Assembly: GCA_024639455.1 (NCBI GenBank)
Contig: JAHEIH010000026.1
Coordinates: 366,987-430,986 of the forward strand
Direction of reading: 5' to 3'
Source: Cellvibrionales bacterium
Lineage (GTDB): Bacteria > Pseudomonadota > Gammaproteobacteria > Pseudomonadales > JAHEIH01
Length of the DNA stretch: 64,000 bases
Made by a program: the position numbers and the translations under genes. The notes beneath the pieces are model-generated. The model did not search any database. It had not been told where the DNA came from and saw only the letters and a program-made list of their open reading frames with translations. Position 1 is the first letter of the stretch; each line of letters opens with the position of its first letter. Of this stretch, positions 47,476-56,093 are shown in pieces.

Positions 47476-47504
47476 TTTACTTTTGCTCCACCCGGGTGTA
47501 GTAT
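47476..47504 (+). promoter_or_regulatory. Candidate aceEF promoter with palindromic operator in the spacer
   Basis: TTTACT (47476-47481) and TAGTAT (47499-47504) with 17-base spacing. A perfect 10-base palindrome CACCCGGGTG (47489-47498) fills most of the spacer and ends at the -10, an arrangement typical of a repressor site. A second palindrome TGGTGCACCA lies at 47607-47616. The rest of the 329-base gap from 47308 is T-rich with no gene visible. Confidence 0.5.
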
Positions 47505-47606
47505 TTTTACCCCTTTAGGATGATGGGACTAATCTCCCCCTTATCCTCCGCGCCTAGCTTCGCCCCGTCGTATCCGATCGGCCGCTTGCAGGTAGATAAC
47601 AATAGT

Positions 47607-47616
47607 TGGTGCACCA
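47607..47616. promoter_or_regulatory. Palindrome just before aceE
   Basis: TGGTGCACCA, perfect over 10 bases and set in a TTGGT-ACCA context that partly resembles the PdhR box (ATTGGT-N3-ACCAAT) but with two rather than three central bases. It lies 20 bases before the aceE ATG, in the leader. Candidate regulator site; no pdhR gene is in the window. Confidence 0.35.
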
Positions 47617-47636
47617 TCAGTGCATGAGGTCTTAGT

Positions 47637-50300
47637 ATGAGCGAGATAGATAGAGATCCTATCGAAACTCAAGAGTGGTTAGATTCACTTGAGTCAGTAA
47701 TTAAATTCAACGGTCAGGAGCGCGCGGCACACTTGCTTGGCGTGTTGACCGAATCAGCGGCTGATAAAGGCGTTAGCGTCCCTGCTGCGATCACTACACC
47801 CTACAAAAACACCATTGCACCTTCAGATGAAAAGCCAATGCCTGGCGATTTGTTCATGGAGCGCCGCATTCGTTCTTACATTCGTTGGAATGCGATGGCC
47901 ATGGTGATGCGCGCCAATATGAACAATGAAGGTCTGGGTGGTCACATCTCTAGCTTCGCCTCAAGCGCCACTTTGTACGATGTTGGTTTTAACTATTTCT
48001 TCCGCGGTAACAACCAGCCAAATGGGCAGTTGGGCGATCTGATTTACTACCAAGGCCACGTAGCGCCGGGTATGTACTCTCGCTCTTTCTTGGAAGGTCG
48101 AATTACTGAGGATCAGTTAGACAATTTCCGCCGTGAATCTACCGGCAAGGGCCTGTCTTCATACCCTCACCCGTGGTTGATGCCCGACTACTGGCAGTTC
48201 CCCACCGTATCTATGGGTCTTGGTCCCATTCAGGCAATTTACCAAGCCCACGTGATGAAATACCAGCAAAGCCGTCATTTAGTCGAGCAGGGCGACCGCA
48301 AGGTGTGGGCGTTCTTGGGCGATGGTGAGTGTGATGAGCCTGAATCTTTGGGTGCAATTTCGTTGGCTGGCCGCGAAGAGCTAGACAATCTGATCTTCGT
48401 CATCAACTGTAACCTTCAGCGCCTCGACGGCCCTGTGCGCGGTAACGGTAAAATTGTCCAAGAACTGGAAGGTGTCTTCCGCGGTGCTGGCTGGAATGTG
48501 ATCAAGGTCATTTGGGGCCGTCACTGGGATTCACTGCTGCAAAAAGACAAAACGGGTCTGCTGCAAAAACGCATGGACGAAGTATGCGACGGCGAATTGC
48601 AGAATTTCAAAGCCAACGGTGGTGCCTACACGCGTAAGCACTTCTTCGGCAAATACCCTGAGTTGCTTGAACTGGTCAAAGACCTAAGTGACGACGACAT
48701 TATGCACCTTAACCGCGGTGGCCACGATCCGTACAAAGTATATGCGGCCTACGCAGAAGCGGTCGCCACTACCGGTAAGCCCACGGTGATCTTGGCCGCA
48801 ACAGTAAAAGGTTACGCCACTGGTGCAGCGGGTGAAGCGCAAAACGAAACCCATTCGCTGAAGAAGTTGGACCTGGAAAGCTTGAAGCGTTTCCGCGATC
48901 GCTTTGGTCTGCCCATCAGTGATGAAGAACTGCCAAAAGTGCCGTTCTACAAGCCTGCAGACGACAGCCCCGAAATGCAGTACATGCATAATCGTCGTAA
49001 AGCACTGGGTGGCTACTTGCCCGAGCGTATCCACCAGTTCGAGCCCATGCCTGTGCCTGGGTTGGACAAATTGGCGAGCCAATTAAAAGGCACTGGTGAT
49101 CGTGAAATTTCGACCACCATGTCATTTGTGCGCACCCTGTCTACCCTGACTAAAGACAAGGAAATCGGTAAGTGCATCGTGCCGATCGTGCCCGATGAAG
49201 CGCGCACGTTTGGTATGGAAGGTCTGTTCCGTCAGTTGGGTATTTACTCGTCGCAAGGTCAGAAATACACCCCGCACGATCGCGACCAGATCATGTATTA
49301 CAAAGAAGAGAAAGACGGCCAGATCATGGAAGAGGGCATCAACGAGTCGGGTGCTTTTTCGGCCTGGTTGGCGTGTGCCACTTCTTACAGCAACCACCAG
49401 CGCCCTATGATTCCGTTCTACATCTTCTACTCGATGTTCGGTTTCCAGCGCGTGATGGACTTGACTTGGGCGGCGGGTGACTCGCAAGCACGTGGTTTCC
49501 TGCTGGGTGCAACTGCCGGTCGTACCACCCTGAACGGCGAAGGTCTACAACACCAAGACGGTCACAGCCACTTGATGGCAAATATGGTGCCCAACTGTGT
49601 GTCATACGACCCCACTTACAACTTCGAGCTGACTGTGATCCTGCAAAACGGTATGGATCGCATGTACAAACAGCGCGAAAACATTTTCTATTACATCACC
49701 TTGATGAATGAAAACTACAGCCACCCCGATATGCCGGAAGGTGCTGAAGAGGGCATCATCAAAGGGATGTACTTGCTGAAAGAGGGCGCTAAAGGCAAGA
49801 AAGGCCAGCCGCGCGTTCAGTTGATGGGCTCGGGTACTATCCTGCGTGAAGTTGAAGCAGCGGCTGAGATTTTGGCCAGTTACGGCGTGAACGCCGATAT
49901 CTGGAGTGCACCTAGCATCAACGAACTGACCCGTGAAGCACAGGACTGTGACCGTTGGAACATGTATCACGTCGGTGAAACGCCGCGTGTGCCCTATGTC
50001 ACCCAGCTGTTAGAGGGTCGTCAAGGTCCTGTCATCAGTGCTACCGATTACATGAAGGCCTACAGCGAGCAGTTGCGTCCCTTTATTAAACAGCGCTTTG
50101 TCACTTTAGGTACTGATGGCTATGGCCGCAGTGATACTCGTTCGGCACTTCGTCGCCACTTTGAGGTAGACAGTAAATACGTGGCCTTTGCCGCGTTGCG
50201 CGCGCTGCTCGACGAGGGTGAAATCAAAGCCGATGTGGTCCAAAAAGCTATGCAAGAGCTGGACATTGACGCCAGCAAGCCCAACCCACAGTACAGCTAA
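47637..50300 (+). CDS. aceE: Pyruvate dehydrogenase E1 component (homodimeric)
   Basis: Thiamine-diphosphate-dependent decarboxylase that starts oxidation of pyruvate to acetyl-CoA. 887 residues, the same length as the Escherichia coli enzyme. The ThDP/Mg motif GDGECDEPESLGAISLAGRE is followed by INCNLQRLDGPVRGN (about residues 225-262); the N-terminal region and the transketolase-like C-domain (about 500-830, with GRTTLNGEGLQHQDGHS) are complete. GAGG seven bases before the ATG. Cofactor link: ThDP comes from thiamine, which the operon at 27468-30979 seems to salvage. Followed by aceF after 12 bases. Confidence 0.98.
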   Translation: MSEIDRDPIETQEWLDSLESVIKFNGQERAAHLLGVLTESAADKGVSVPAAITTPYKNTIAPSDEKPMPGDLFMERRIRSYIRWNAMAMVMRANMNNEGLGGHISSFASSATLYDVGFNYFFRGNNQPNGQLGDLIYYQGHVAPGMYSRSFLEGRITEDQLDNFRRESTGKGLSSYPHPWLMPDYWQFPTVSMGLGPIQAIYQAHVMKYQQSRHLVEQGDRKVWAFLGDGECDEPESLGAISLAGREELDNLIFVINCNLQRLDGPVRGNGKIVQELEGVFRGAGWNVIKVIWGRHWDSLLQKDKTGLLQKRMDEVCDGELQNFKANGGAYTRKHFFGKYPELLELVKDLSDDDIMHLNRGGHDPYKVYAAYAEAVATTGKPTVILAATVKGYATGAAGEAQNETHSLKKLDLESLKRFRDRFGLPISDEELPKVPFYKPADDSPEMQYMHNRRKALGGYLPERIHQFEPMPVPGLDKLASQLKGTGDREISTTMSFVRTLSTLTKDKEIGKCIVPIVPDEARTFGMEGLFRQLGIYSSQGQKYTPHDRDQIMYYKEEKDGQIMEEGINESGAFSAWLACATSYSNHQRPMIPFYIFYSMFGFQRVMDLTWAAGDSQARGFLLGATAGRTTLNGEGLQHQDGHSHLMANMVPNCVSYDPTYNFELTVILQNGMDRMYKQRENIFYYITLMNENYSHPDMPEGAEEGIIKGMYLLKEGAKGKKGQPRVQLMGSGTILREVEAAAEILASYGVNADIWSAPSINELTREAQDCDRWNMYHVGETPRVPYVTQLLEGRQGPVISATDYMKAYSEQLRPFIKQRFVTLGTDGYGRSDTRSALRRHFEVDSKYVAFAALRALLDEGEIKADVVQKAMQELDIDASKPNPQYS

Positions 50301-50312
50301 GGAGACGACATT

Positions 50313-52250
50313 GTGAGTATTGAAACCGTAATAGTCCCCGATATTGGTGCTGATGAAGTTGAAGTGATCGAAATCTGCGTCGCGGTAGGCGATACCGTCG
50401 CGGCAGAAGATTCGTTACTGGTACTGGAAAGCGACAAAGCGTCGATGGAAGTGCCCTCGCCGGTGAGCGGTAAGATTGTAAGCATTACCGTCAACGTCGG
50501 TGATCAGGTGTCGCAAGGCAGCGCGATCATGGAGGTAGAAGTTGAAGGTGCGTCTGCCGCTGCTGAGCCTGCTATAGAGGCACCCGCGCCCGCGCCTGTT
50601 GATGAGCCTGCCCCAGCACCAATCGCAGCCCCTGCGGCTGCGCCCGCGGTATCTGCTGTGCAGGCGGTTAACGTTCCCGATTTGGGTGGCGCCAGCGACG
50701 TCGAATGTATCGAGGTGTGTGTCGCCGTAGGTGATGTCATCGAAGCCGAGCAGAGCTTGATCGTACTTGAAACTGATAAAGCGTCGATGGAAATCCCTGC
50801 CCCTATGGGGGGCAAGGTCGTTTCTCTGTCGATCAACACAGGTGATACCGTTAACGTGGGCGACCTGATTTTGGAGTTAGAGGTGGCCGGTGCTGCGGAT
50901 GCGGCGCCAGCGGCAGTTGCTGAGGCAGCTCCTGCGCCAGCGGCTGCACCTGCTCCCGTTGAGGCGCCAGCAGCGGCTGGCCCTGCCGGCGTGCAAACAG
51001 TCACCGTGCCCGATCTGGGCGGTGCCAGCGACGTCGAGTGTATCGAAGTCTGTGTAGCGGTTGGCGATGTCATCGAAGCCGAGCAGAGCTTGATCGTACT
51101 TGAGACCGATAAAGCGTCTATGGAAATCCCTGCGCCTATGGGTGGCAAGGTCGTTTCCTTGTCGATCAACACAGGTGATACCGTTAACGTGGGCGATGTT
51201 ATTTTAGAATTAGAAGTGGCAGGAGCTGAAGCTGCTGCACCTGCGCCCGCACCGGCTACCGCGCCAGCACCTGCTGCTGCCGTACCTAGCCAATCATACG
51301 AGCCCAAAACCCCCTCCATGCCTCGCTCTGAGGTGGTTGAGAAACACGGTGATGTATACGCCGGTCCCTCTGTGCGCATGTTGGCGCGTGAATTGGGTGT
51401 GGATCTGCACTTGGTAAAAGGTACCGGCCCACGCGGTCGCGTGTCTAAAGATGATCTGCACAACTACATCAAAGCCCGCTTGGCTGAGCCTGCGCCTTCG
51501 GCCAATACCGGTTCAGGCATTCCTGCGGTGCCCGCAGTCGACTTCTCCAAGTTTGGCCCCGTGCGCGAAGAGAAGATGAGTAAATTGCATCGTCTGACGG
51601 CAGAAAACATGAGTCGCAACTGGTTGAACGTGCCCCATGTGACCCAGTTCGACGATGCGGATATCACCGAGCTAGAAGCATTCCGCAGCAGTGTGAAAGC
51701 GGAAGCCGAGAAGCAGGGTGTTAAGCTGACTCCGCTGCCTTTCTTGTTGAAAGCGTGTGCTGCCGCATTGCGTGCTAATCCGAAGTTCAATGCCTCTCTC
51801 GCCGCGGATGGTGAAACCATTGTCTACAAAGACTACGTGCACATTGGGGTAGCGGTTGATACCCCCGCTGGCCTGGTGGTGCCCGTGATCCGCGATGTAG
51901 ACAAGAAGAGCATCTACCAATTAGCGGCAGAAACCGCTGAATTGGGTAAAAAGGCTAAGGATCGCAAGTTGACCGCCGCAGAAATGCAGGGTGGTTGCTT
52001 CACGATTTCAAGCCTTGGTGGCATTGGCGGCAAGGGCTTTACCCCCATCGTCAACAGCCCTGAAGTCGCGATCCTCGGTGTATCTAAGCTGGATATTAAG
52101 CCGGTGTGGAATGGTAGTGAGTTCGTCCCTCGCAAGATGCTGCCATTGTCGTTGTCCTACGACCACCGCGCTATCAATGGTGGCGATGCCGGACGCTTCT
52201 TCACCCAGTTGGGTGATTTCTTGGCCGATATTCGCCGCTTGGTGTTGTAA
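50313..52250 (+). CDS. aceF: Pyruvate dehydrogenase E2 (dihydrolipoyllysine acetyltransferase) with three lipoyl domains
   Basis: 645 residues from GTG 50313 (AAGGAG upstream). Three lipoyl domains, each with an ESDKASME or ETDKASME lipoyl-lysine site (Lys near residues 42, 158 and 270), separated by Ala/Pro-rich linkers; a peripheral subunit-binding domain (YAGPSVRMLARELGVDL, about 345-385), and the C-terminal catalytic domain with SYDHRAINGGDAGRF. Domains two and three are almost identical in both protein and DNA (see findings). No lpd follows, so E3 must be encoded elsewhere. Ends before a terminator at 52271-52294. Confidence 0.98.
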   Translation: MSIETVIVPDIGADEVEVIEICVAVGDTVAAEDSLLVLESDKASMEVPSPVSGKIVSITVNVGDQVSQGSAIMEVEVEGASAAAEPAIEAPAPAPVDEPAPAPIAAPAAAPAVSAVQAVNVPDLGGASDVECIEVCVAVGDVIEAEQSLIVLETDKASMEIPAPMGGKVVSLSINTGDTVNVGDLILELEVAGAADAAPAAVAEAAPAPAAAPAPVEAPAAAGPAGVQTVTVPDLGGASDVECIEVCVAVGDVIEAEQSLIVLETDKASMEIPAPMGGKVVSLSINTGDTVNVGDVILELEVAGAEAAAPAPAPATAPAPAAAVPSQSYEPKTPSMPRSEVVEKHGDVYAGPSVRMLARELGVDLHLVKGTGPRGRVSKDDLHNYIKARLAEPAPSANTGSGIPAVPAVDFSKFGPVREEKMSKLHRLTAENMSRNWLNVPHVTQFDDADITELEAFRSSVKAEAEKQGVKLTPLPFLLKACAAALRANPKFNASLAADGETIVYKDYVHIGVAVDTPAGLVVPVIRDVDKKSIYQLAAETAELGKKAKDRKLTAAEMQGGCFTISSLGGIGGKGFTPIVNSPEVAILGVSKLDIKPVWNGSEFVPRKMLPLSLSYDHRAINGGDAGRFFTQLGDFLADIRRLVL

Positions 52251-52270
52251 GGCGCTACGCTGTCACGCAA

Positions 52271-52294
52271 AAGCCGCCTTCGGGCGGCTTTTTT
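52271..52294 (+). terminator. Intrinsic terminator between aceF and the esterase
   Basis: AAGCCGCC (52271-52278), TTCG tetraloop, GGCGGCTT (52283-52290), then four more T residues; A residues precede the stem, so it can also serve the convergent esterase gene. Confidence 0.92.
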
Positions 52295-52311
52295 GTGCAC
52301 GGTGTCCCCGA

Positions 52312-53787
52312 TTAATCCTGAGTGAATCTAGCTTGGTATTTTGCCTTTAAAAAATCCATTTTATTCTTCAGCAGACCGGCCTGATTGCTACTGCCATTAT
52401 CAAATACCAACCAGTTTTGTTTGTCTGCTGAAAAGGCCTCCCACTGGGCCAAGCCCTTACCATTGGGATTACCCGTATGGGCAAAATTTACCCAGTACTG
52501 GCGCATGCTGTTGGTGGCCTCGCGTACCCTGACATCCTCGGAGCGATGGCCATACCAGAGGATATAGGCGTCACTGCCGTGGGGCATGCCGAGCGGGTTT
52601 GCGGCTTGCTCTCCGCTTAGTTGGTGGTAGTAAAGGTAAGCGGGTTGATCAAAGTATTGCGACGCTTCAGCAGTCACTACCGCGGACAAAAGATAGCGCA
52701 AGTCGCCAAACATGCGTTGCCACGCCTGCTGGTTAGAGGTCGACCACTCCTCGCTGTAAAGATTTGCGACCGCGTCGTGGTCATTCATAAACCAGTCCGA
52801 CATCATGACGCTGGTGACCTGGGCGCCAGGCATGACACTGCCCTCGTAGCGGTTGCCCCCGGTGATGAGTGGTACGCGGTTATAGCTGCCCTGCTCAATT
52901 AACACGGCGGGCTCTTCGGGCAGGCTGACACCGTCCACGATGGGGAGTTGGAAGCCTTCAATAGCATTGATAAGCGTGGTGGGATCGAGTGTTTGGAGGT
53001 CGTTTAAATCGCTGTCAGCATGAGCTAATTTGGCGAACATCGCGCTGGCTTGTTGCTCGGCATTGGCTGGGTTGTTACCGGACCAGTGAAAAATATTGTC
53101 GTCTTGCATGGATGCCGTGCGCTGTAGCGGCCACGTAGCATAGCCACTGTGAGCGATGGCTTTATGGAAAAGCCCGCTTGCATGTGGCGATGCTAGCAAT
53201 AAATTAACCGCCATGCCGCCGGCGGACACCCCAAAGATGGTGACGTTATTTTTGTCGCCGCCGAATTGGTGGATGTTGTCCTGCACCCATCGCAGTGCCA
53301 ATTCCATATCTTTTAAGCCAAGGTTGGCTGACTCATTTGGCAATAGGGGATGTTTAATAAATCCCAGCGGGCCAAGCCGATAGTTGAGCGACACCACCAC
53401 AACACCGTGTTGCGCCAGCTGCTCGCCGGGGGTTTCACCGCTGCCAAAGCGGAAGCCACCGCCGTGGATCCACACCATAACCGGTTGTTTGTCAGCCCCA
53501 TCCTGGTGCCAAACGTTTAGGTAGAGGCAGTCTTCTGATACTTTGGTATCAGTACCCGGGCGCTGTGGTTGGTGGCATTGTGCACCGTATTGTTCACCGC
53601 TAAAGCGTTGCTGGCTGACGACAGCGGAGGGTTCATGCCAGCGTGCTGCTTGGCCGTAACGGATGCCTTTAACACTGTTGAGGTTGTTGTTTTGGGTGCT
53701 GCTGTAAACGCCCGAGGTGGTGGTGATATCTGTGTGGCCTGTAAGAGGCAGTATCGCGATGAGGGCATAAAGCCAGTGCTTTAACAT
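52312..53787 (-). CDS. Carboxylesterase type B (secreted)
   Basis: 491 residues, alpha/beta-hydrolase of the carboxylesterase/cholinesterase family. An N-terminal signal peptide (about 1-18) suggests export. The oxyanion hole IHGGGFRFGS (about 106-115), the nucleophile motif FGVSAGGMAV (Ser near 187), acid residue in GNRYEGSVM (about 307-315) and the catalytic His in MPHGSDAYILWYG (about 402-414) form a full set, with EDCLYLNVW near 85-93. Substrate is unknown. Transcribed toward aceF. Upstream 127 bases include only a GGCGGC/GCCGCC dyad (53879-53905). Confidence 0.93.
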   Translation of the reverse strand: MLKHWLYALIAILPLTGHTDITTTSGVYSSTQNNNLNSVKGIRYGQAARWHEPSAVVSQQRFSGEQYGAQCHQPQRPGTDTKVSEDCLYLNVWHQDGADKQPVMVWIHGGGFRFGSGETPGEQLAQHGVVVVSLNYRLGPLGFIKHPLLPNESANLGLKDMELALRWVQDNIHQFGGDKNNVTIFGVSAGGMAVNLLLASPHASGLFHKAIAHSGYATWPLQRTASMQDDNIFHWSGNNPANAEQQASAMFAKLAHADSDLNDLQTLDPTTLINAIEGFQLPIVDGVSLPEEPAVLIEQGSYNRVPLITGGNRYEGSVMPGAQVTSVMMSDWFMNDHDAVANLYSEEWSTSNQQAWQRMFGDLRYLLSAVVTAEASQYFDQPAYLYYHQLSGEQAANPLGMPHGSDAYILWYGHRSEDVRVREATNSMRQYWVNFAHTGNPNGKGLAQWEAFSADKQNWLVFDNGSSNQAGLLKNKMDFLKAKYQARFTQD

Positions 53788-53878
53788 GATGAATTTCCAC
53801 GGCTGCTGTTATTTAGGGCTATCTTATGCCAGCTGTGGATAGAATATTAAGTGAAAGATGCCCAATGTGAGAAGTTAT

Positions 53879-53905
53879 GCCGCCCCTGACGTGAATTGAG
53901 GCGGC
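53879..53905 (-). terminator. Weak hairpin after the Aer-like gene
   Basis: GCCGCC (53879-53884) and GGCGGC (53900-53905), 15-base loop, nine bases past the minus-strand stop at 53915. There is no T-run on the minus strand, so termination is uncertain. Confidence 0.35.
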
Positions 53906-53914
53906 TGTTGATGA

Positions 53915-55498
53915 TCATTGGCTGCCAAATTGTTTAACCATGCTCTGTAGTTTTCGTACTTCCCGCTCCAGTTTTTCATTGTCGAGTAGTGCGGTATTAG
54001 CGGCTTCGTGAGTACCAGAAGCCAGGTTGCTAATGTTGACCACATTGCGATTGATCTCCTCGGCAACGGCGCTTTGTTCTTCGGCGGCGGTGGCGATTTG
54101 GGTGGTCATGGCGGTGATGGTATCAACCGCGCGAGTGATGCTCTCGAGCGACTCGCCTGCATGGCTTGCTTGTTCAACGCTTGAACGCGCAGCTTGTTGG
54201 CCCTGCTCCATTACCCCGACGGCTTGGCCGGCGGCATCCTGCAACTTCTGAATCATGTCTTGAATTTCATCGGTGGAGGTTTGGGTGCGGCTAGCGAGGG
54301 TGCGTACTTCGTCGGCGACCACCGCAAAGCCACGACCCTGTTCACCCGCACGTGCAGCTTCAATGGCAGCATTAAGTGCCAGTAGGTTGGTTTGTTCGGC
54401 AATGCCGCGGATCACTTCTACCACTGAGCCGATCTGTTCGCTGTCCTGGGCGAGCTTGGCAATCACGGCGACGGCTTCTTCCACGCGCGTAGCGAGTTGA
54501 CCAATCGTGGTAATACTTTCATTGACCACTGCCTTGCCCGTTTGTACTTCTTGGTCGGCCACGCGGGTAGCTTCGGCGGTGTGTGTGGCATTAGAGGCTA
54601 CATCGTGCACAGTGGCCGTCATTTCATTCATTGCTGTGGCGACCATGTCGATCTCTTTGGCTTGGCGATCCATGTCGTCATTGGTGCGGCGCGAGACGTC
54701 TACCGCTTGCAAGGCAGATTCTTCTAAGTTACCGGCGGCGTCACCGATGCGCCAAACAACGGTTTCTAGTTGGGATTGCAGCATTTTGATGGCCAGTTGT
54801 AACTGACCCAGTTCATCGCCGCGCCCGGTATATACGTGTTGGGCGATGGGGTTGCTAAAGATTGTCGCTGCGTCACTGGCCGCTTGGCGCCAGGGGGTGG
54901 CGATCATGTTAGCGCCAACAACGCCCACGACTAAGCCGGCGACTAAGCCTGCCACGGCACCGACCCAGCCCATACCTGACATGGCGACGCTGACCACGGT
55001 GGCCACAAGCAGTGCTGCCGTTTGGCAATATACGATGCTGCCAGTCAAATTGGGCGTGAGTTTACCCAGCATTGCTTTCCAACTGGGGGTTCCCTTCCAA
55101 ACCTCTTGGTAAAGTTTTACGGCGGTGTCCACGTGTTGGCGTTTGGGTTTTAGGCGTACCGATTGGTAGCCGATGGTCTGTCCGTTTTCTTTAATCTGGG
55201 TGACAAAGGCGTCCACCCAGTAGTGGTCACCATTCTTGCAGCGGTTCTTTACGATGCCCATCCACGGTTTATCCGACTTGATGGTATCCCATAAATCTTT
55301 AAAGGCGGCAGGCGGCATGTCGGGGTGTCTTACCACGTTGTGGCTTTTTCCCAGCAACTCATCTTCGCTAAATCCAGCGATACTCAAAAAATCGTCGTTG
55401 ACGTAATTGGTCATACCTCTTAGATCGGTGGTCGAGACAATGCGCTGTGAGGCAGGGTAATCATTCTCGCGGTTAGTAACGGGTAAATTCTTTTTCAC
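53915..55498 (-). CDS. aer: Aer-like energy taxis receptor (PAS methyl-accepting chemotaxis protein)
   Basis: 527 residues from GTG 55498. N-terminal PAS domain (about 20-125) with [15 protein letters not shown] and [17 protein letters not shown], residues that surround FAD in Aer, and [13 protein letters not shown] membrane segment (about 160-205) and HAMP-like region follow, then the MCP signalling domain (about 240-525) with the hairpin tip [35 protein letters not shown]. Aer senses electron-transport redox state without a periplasmic sensor and signals to CheA. A flagellar sigma-28 type promoter lies upstream (55538-55564), implying co-regulation with motility genes. Confidence 0.94.
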   Translation of the reverse strand: MKKNLPVTNRENDYPASQRIVSTTDLRGMTNYVNDDFLSIAGFSEDELLGKSHNVVRHPDMPPAAFKDLWDTIKSDKPWMGIVKNRCKNGDHYWVDAFVTQIKENGQTIGYQSVRLKPKRQHVDTAVKLYQEVWKGTPSWKAMLGKLTPNLTGSIVYCQTAALLVATVVSVAMSGMGWVGAVAGLVAGLVVGVVGANMIATPWRQAASDAATIFSNPIAQHVYTGRGDELGQLQLAIKMLQSQLETVVWRIGDAAGNLEESALQAVDVSRRTNDDMDRQAKEIDMVATAMNEMTATVHDVASNATHTAEATRVADQEVQTGKAVVNESITTIGQLATRVEEAVAVIAKLAQDSEQIGSVVEVIRGIAEQTNLLALNAAIEAARAGEQGRGFAVVADEVRTLASRTQTSTDEIQDMIQKLQDAAGQAVGVMEQGQQAARSSVEQASHAGESLESITRAVDTITAMTTQIATAAEEQSAVAEEINRNVVNISNLASGTHEAANTALLDNEKLEREVRKLQSMVKQFGSQ

Positions 55499-55537
55499 GT
55501 GGTTACCTACTGTAAAAAAAGTGACTCAGTAGGGAAA

Positions 55538-55564
55538 TTATCGGCAGAAGGTGTAGATGCTTAA
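55538..55564 (-). promoter_or_regulatory. FliA (sigma-28) flagellar promoter of the Aer-like gene
   Basis: On the minus strand the -10 GCCGATAA (55545-55538) is perfect; TTAA (55564-55561) is separated by 15 bases, close to the consensus TAAA-N15-GCCGATAA. Start of transcription would fall near 55530, about 30 bases before the GTG start. It indicates the cell has flagellar regulon control as well as type IV pili. Confidence 0.78.
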
Positions 55565-55592
55565 GGCGTGTGTCAACATGCTTGATGAAGAT

Positions 55593-55618
55593 AAAAAAAA
55601 CCCACCAGAAGGTGGGTT
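55593..55618 (-). terminator. Intrinsic terminator of the cold-shock gene
   Basis: Read on the minus strand: AACCCACC/GGTGGGTT stem (55599-55606 with 55611-55618), four-base loop, then T residues complementary to the A run at 55593-55600. It sits 24 bases after the cspA-like stop. Confidence 0.88.
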
Positions 55619-55641
55619 CTTTAAGCGTTCAAACGTTCCGA

Positions 55642-55848
55642 TTATACGGCTACAACGTTCTCAGCTTGTGGGCCTTTGGCACCTTGAGTCACAGTGAACT
55701 GGACTTTTTGGCCTTCAGCCAGTGATTTGAAACCGTCACCTTGGATAGCGCTGAAGTGAACAAACACGTCTGGGCCGCCTTCCTGCTCGATGAAGCCAAA
55801 ACCTTTAGAATCGTTGAACCATTTAACTTGGCCAGTAATAGTAGACAT
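55642..55848 (-). CDS. Cold-shock domain protein (CspA family)
   Basis: 68-residue single-stranded RNA/DNA-binding protein. RNP1 KGFGFIEQ (about residues 15-22) and RNP2 VFVHF (about 28-32) are complete; the sequence [18 protein letters not shown] is typical of CspA/CspD. ATG 55848 has AGGAG seven bases upstream; the frame remains open another 31 codons, but that is the untranslated leader. A leader of roughly 100 bases or more between likely upstream promoter sites and the ATG is compatible with cold-induced mRNA control. Whether it is cold-induced cannot be read here. Confidence 0.97.
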   Translation of the reverse strand: MSTITGQVKWFNDSKGFGFIEQEGGPDVFVHFSAIQGDGFKSLAEGQKVQFTVTQGAKGPQAENVVAV

Positions 55849-56093
55849 ACATTTCTCCTGTATTTCATAAATTTCGATGTAGCGGGAAACACAGGTATTG
55901 CTAGGAAGGGGCCTTGTAAAGCTTTGACTACCGTGAAACAACTGTTTTTCGTGCTGAAAACATTATGGGTGAGCCCTAATAAAAAAGCAATGTAATGGCA
56001 AACTATTTTTACAGGTCAATTTGTGGCGTATTTTGCCGCTGATGCTGCGAGGTAAAGAAATTACAATAAAAGTTACACAAATTTGAGGTGGCT

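Noticed and set aside
50504-51463. Long minus-strand frame (about 320 codons) opposite aceF
   Set aside because: Shadow of the repetitive Ala/Pro-rich lipoyl region; low-complexity Ser/Thr/Ala product; aceF itself is certain.
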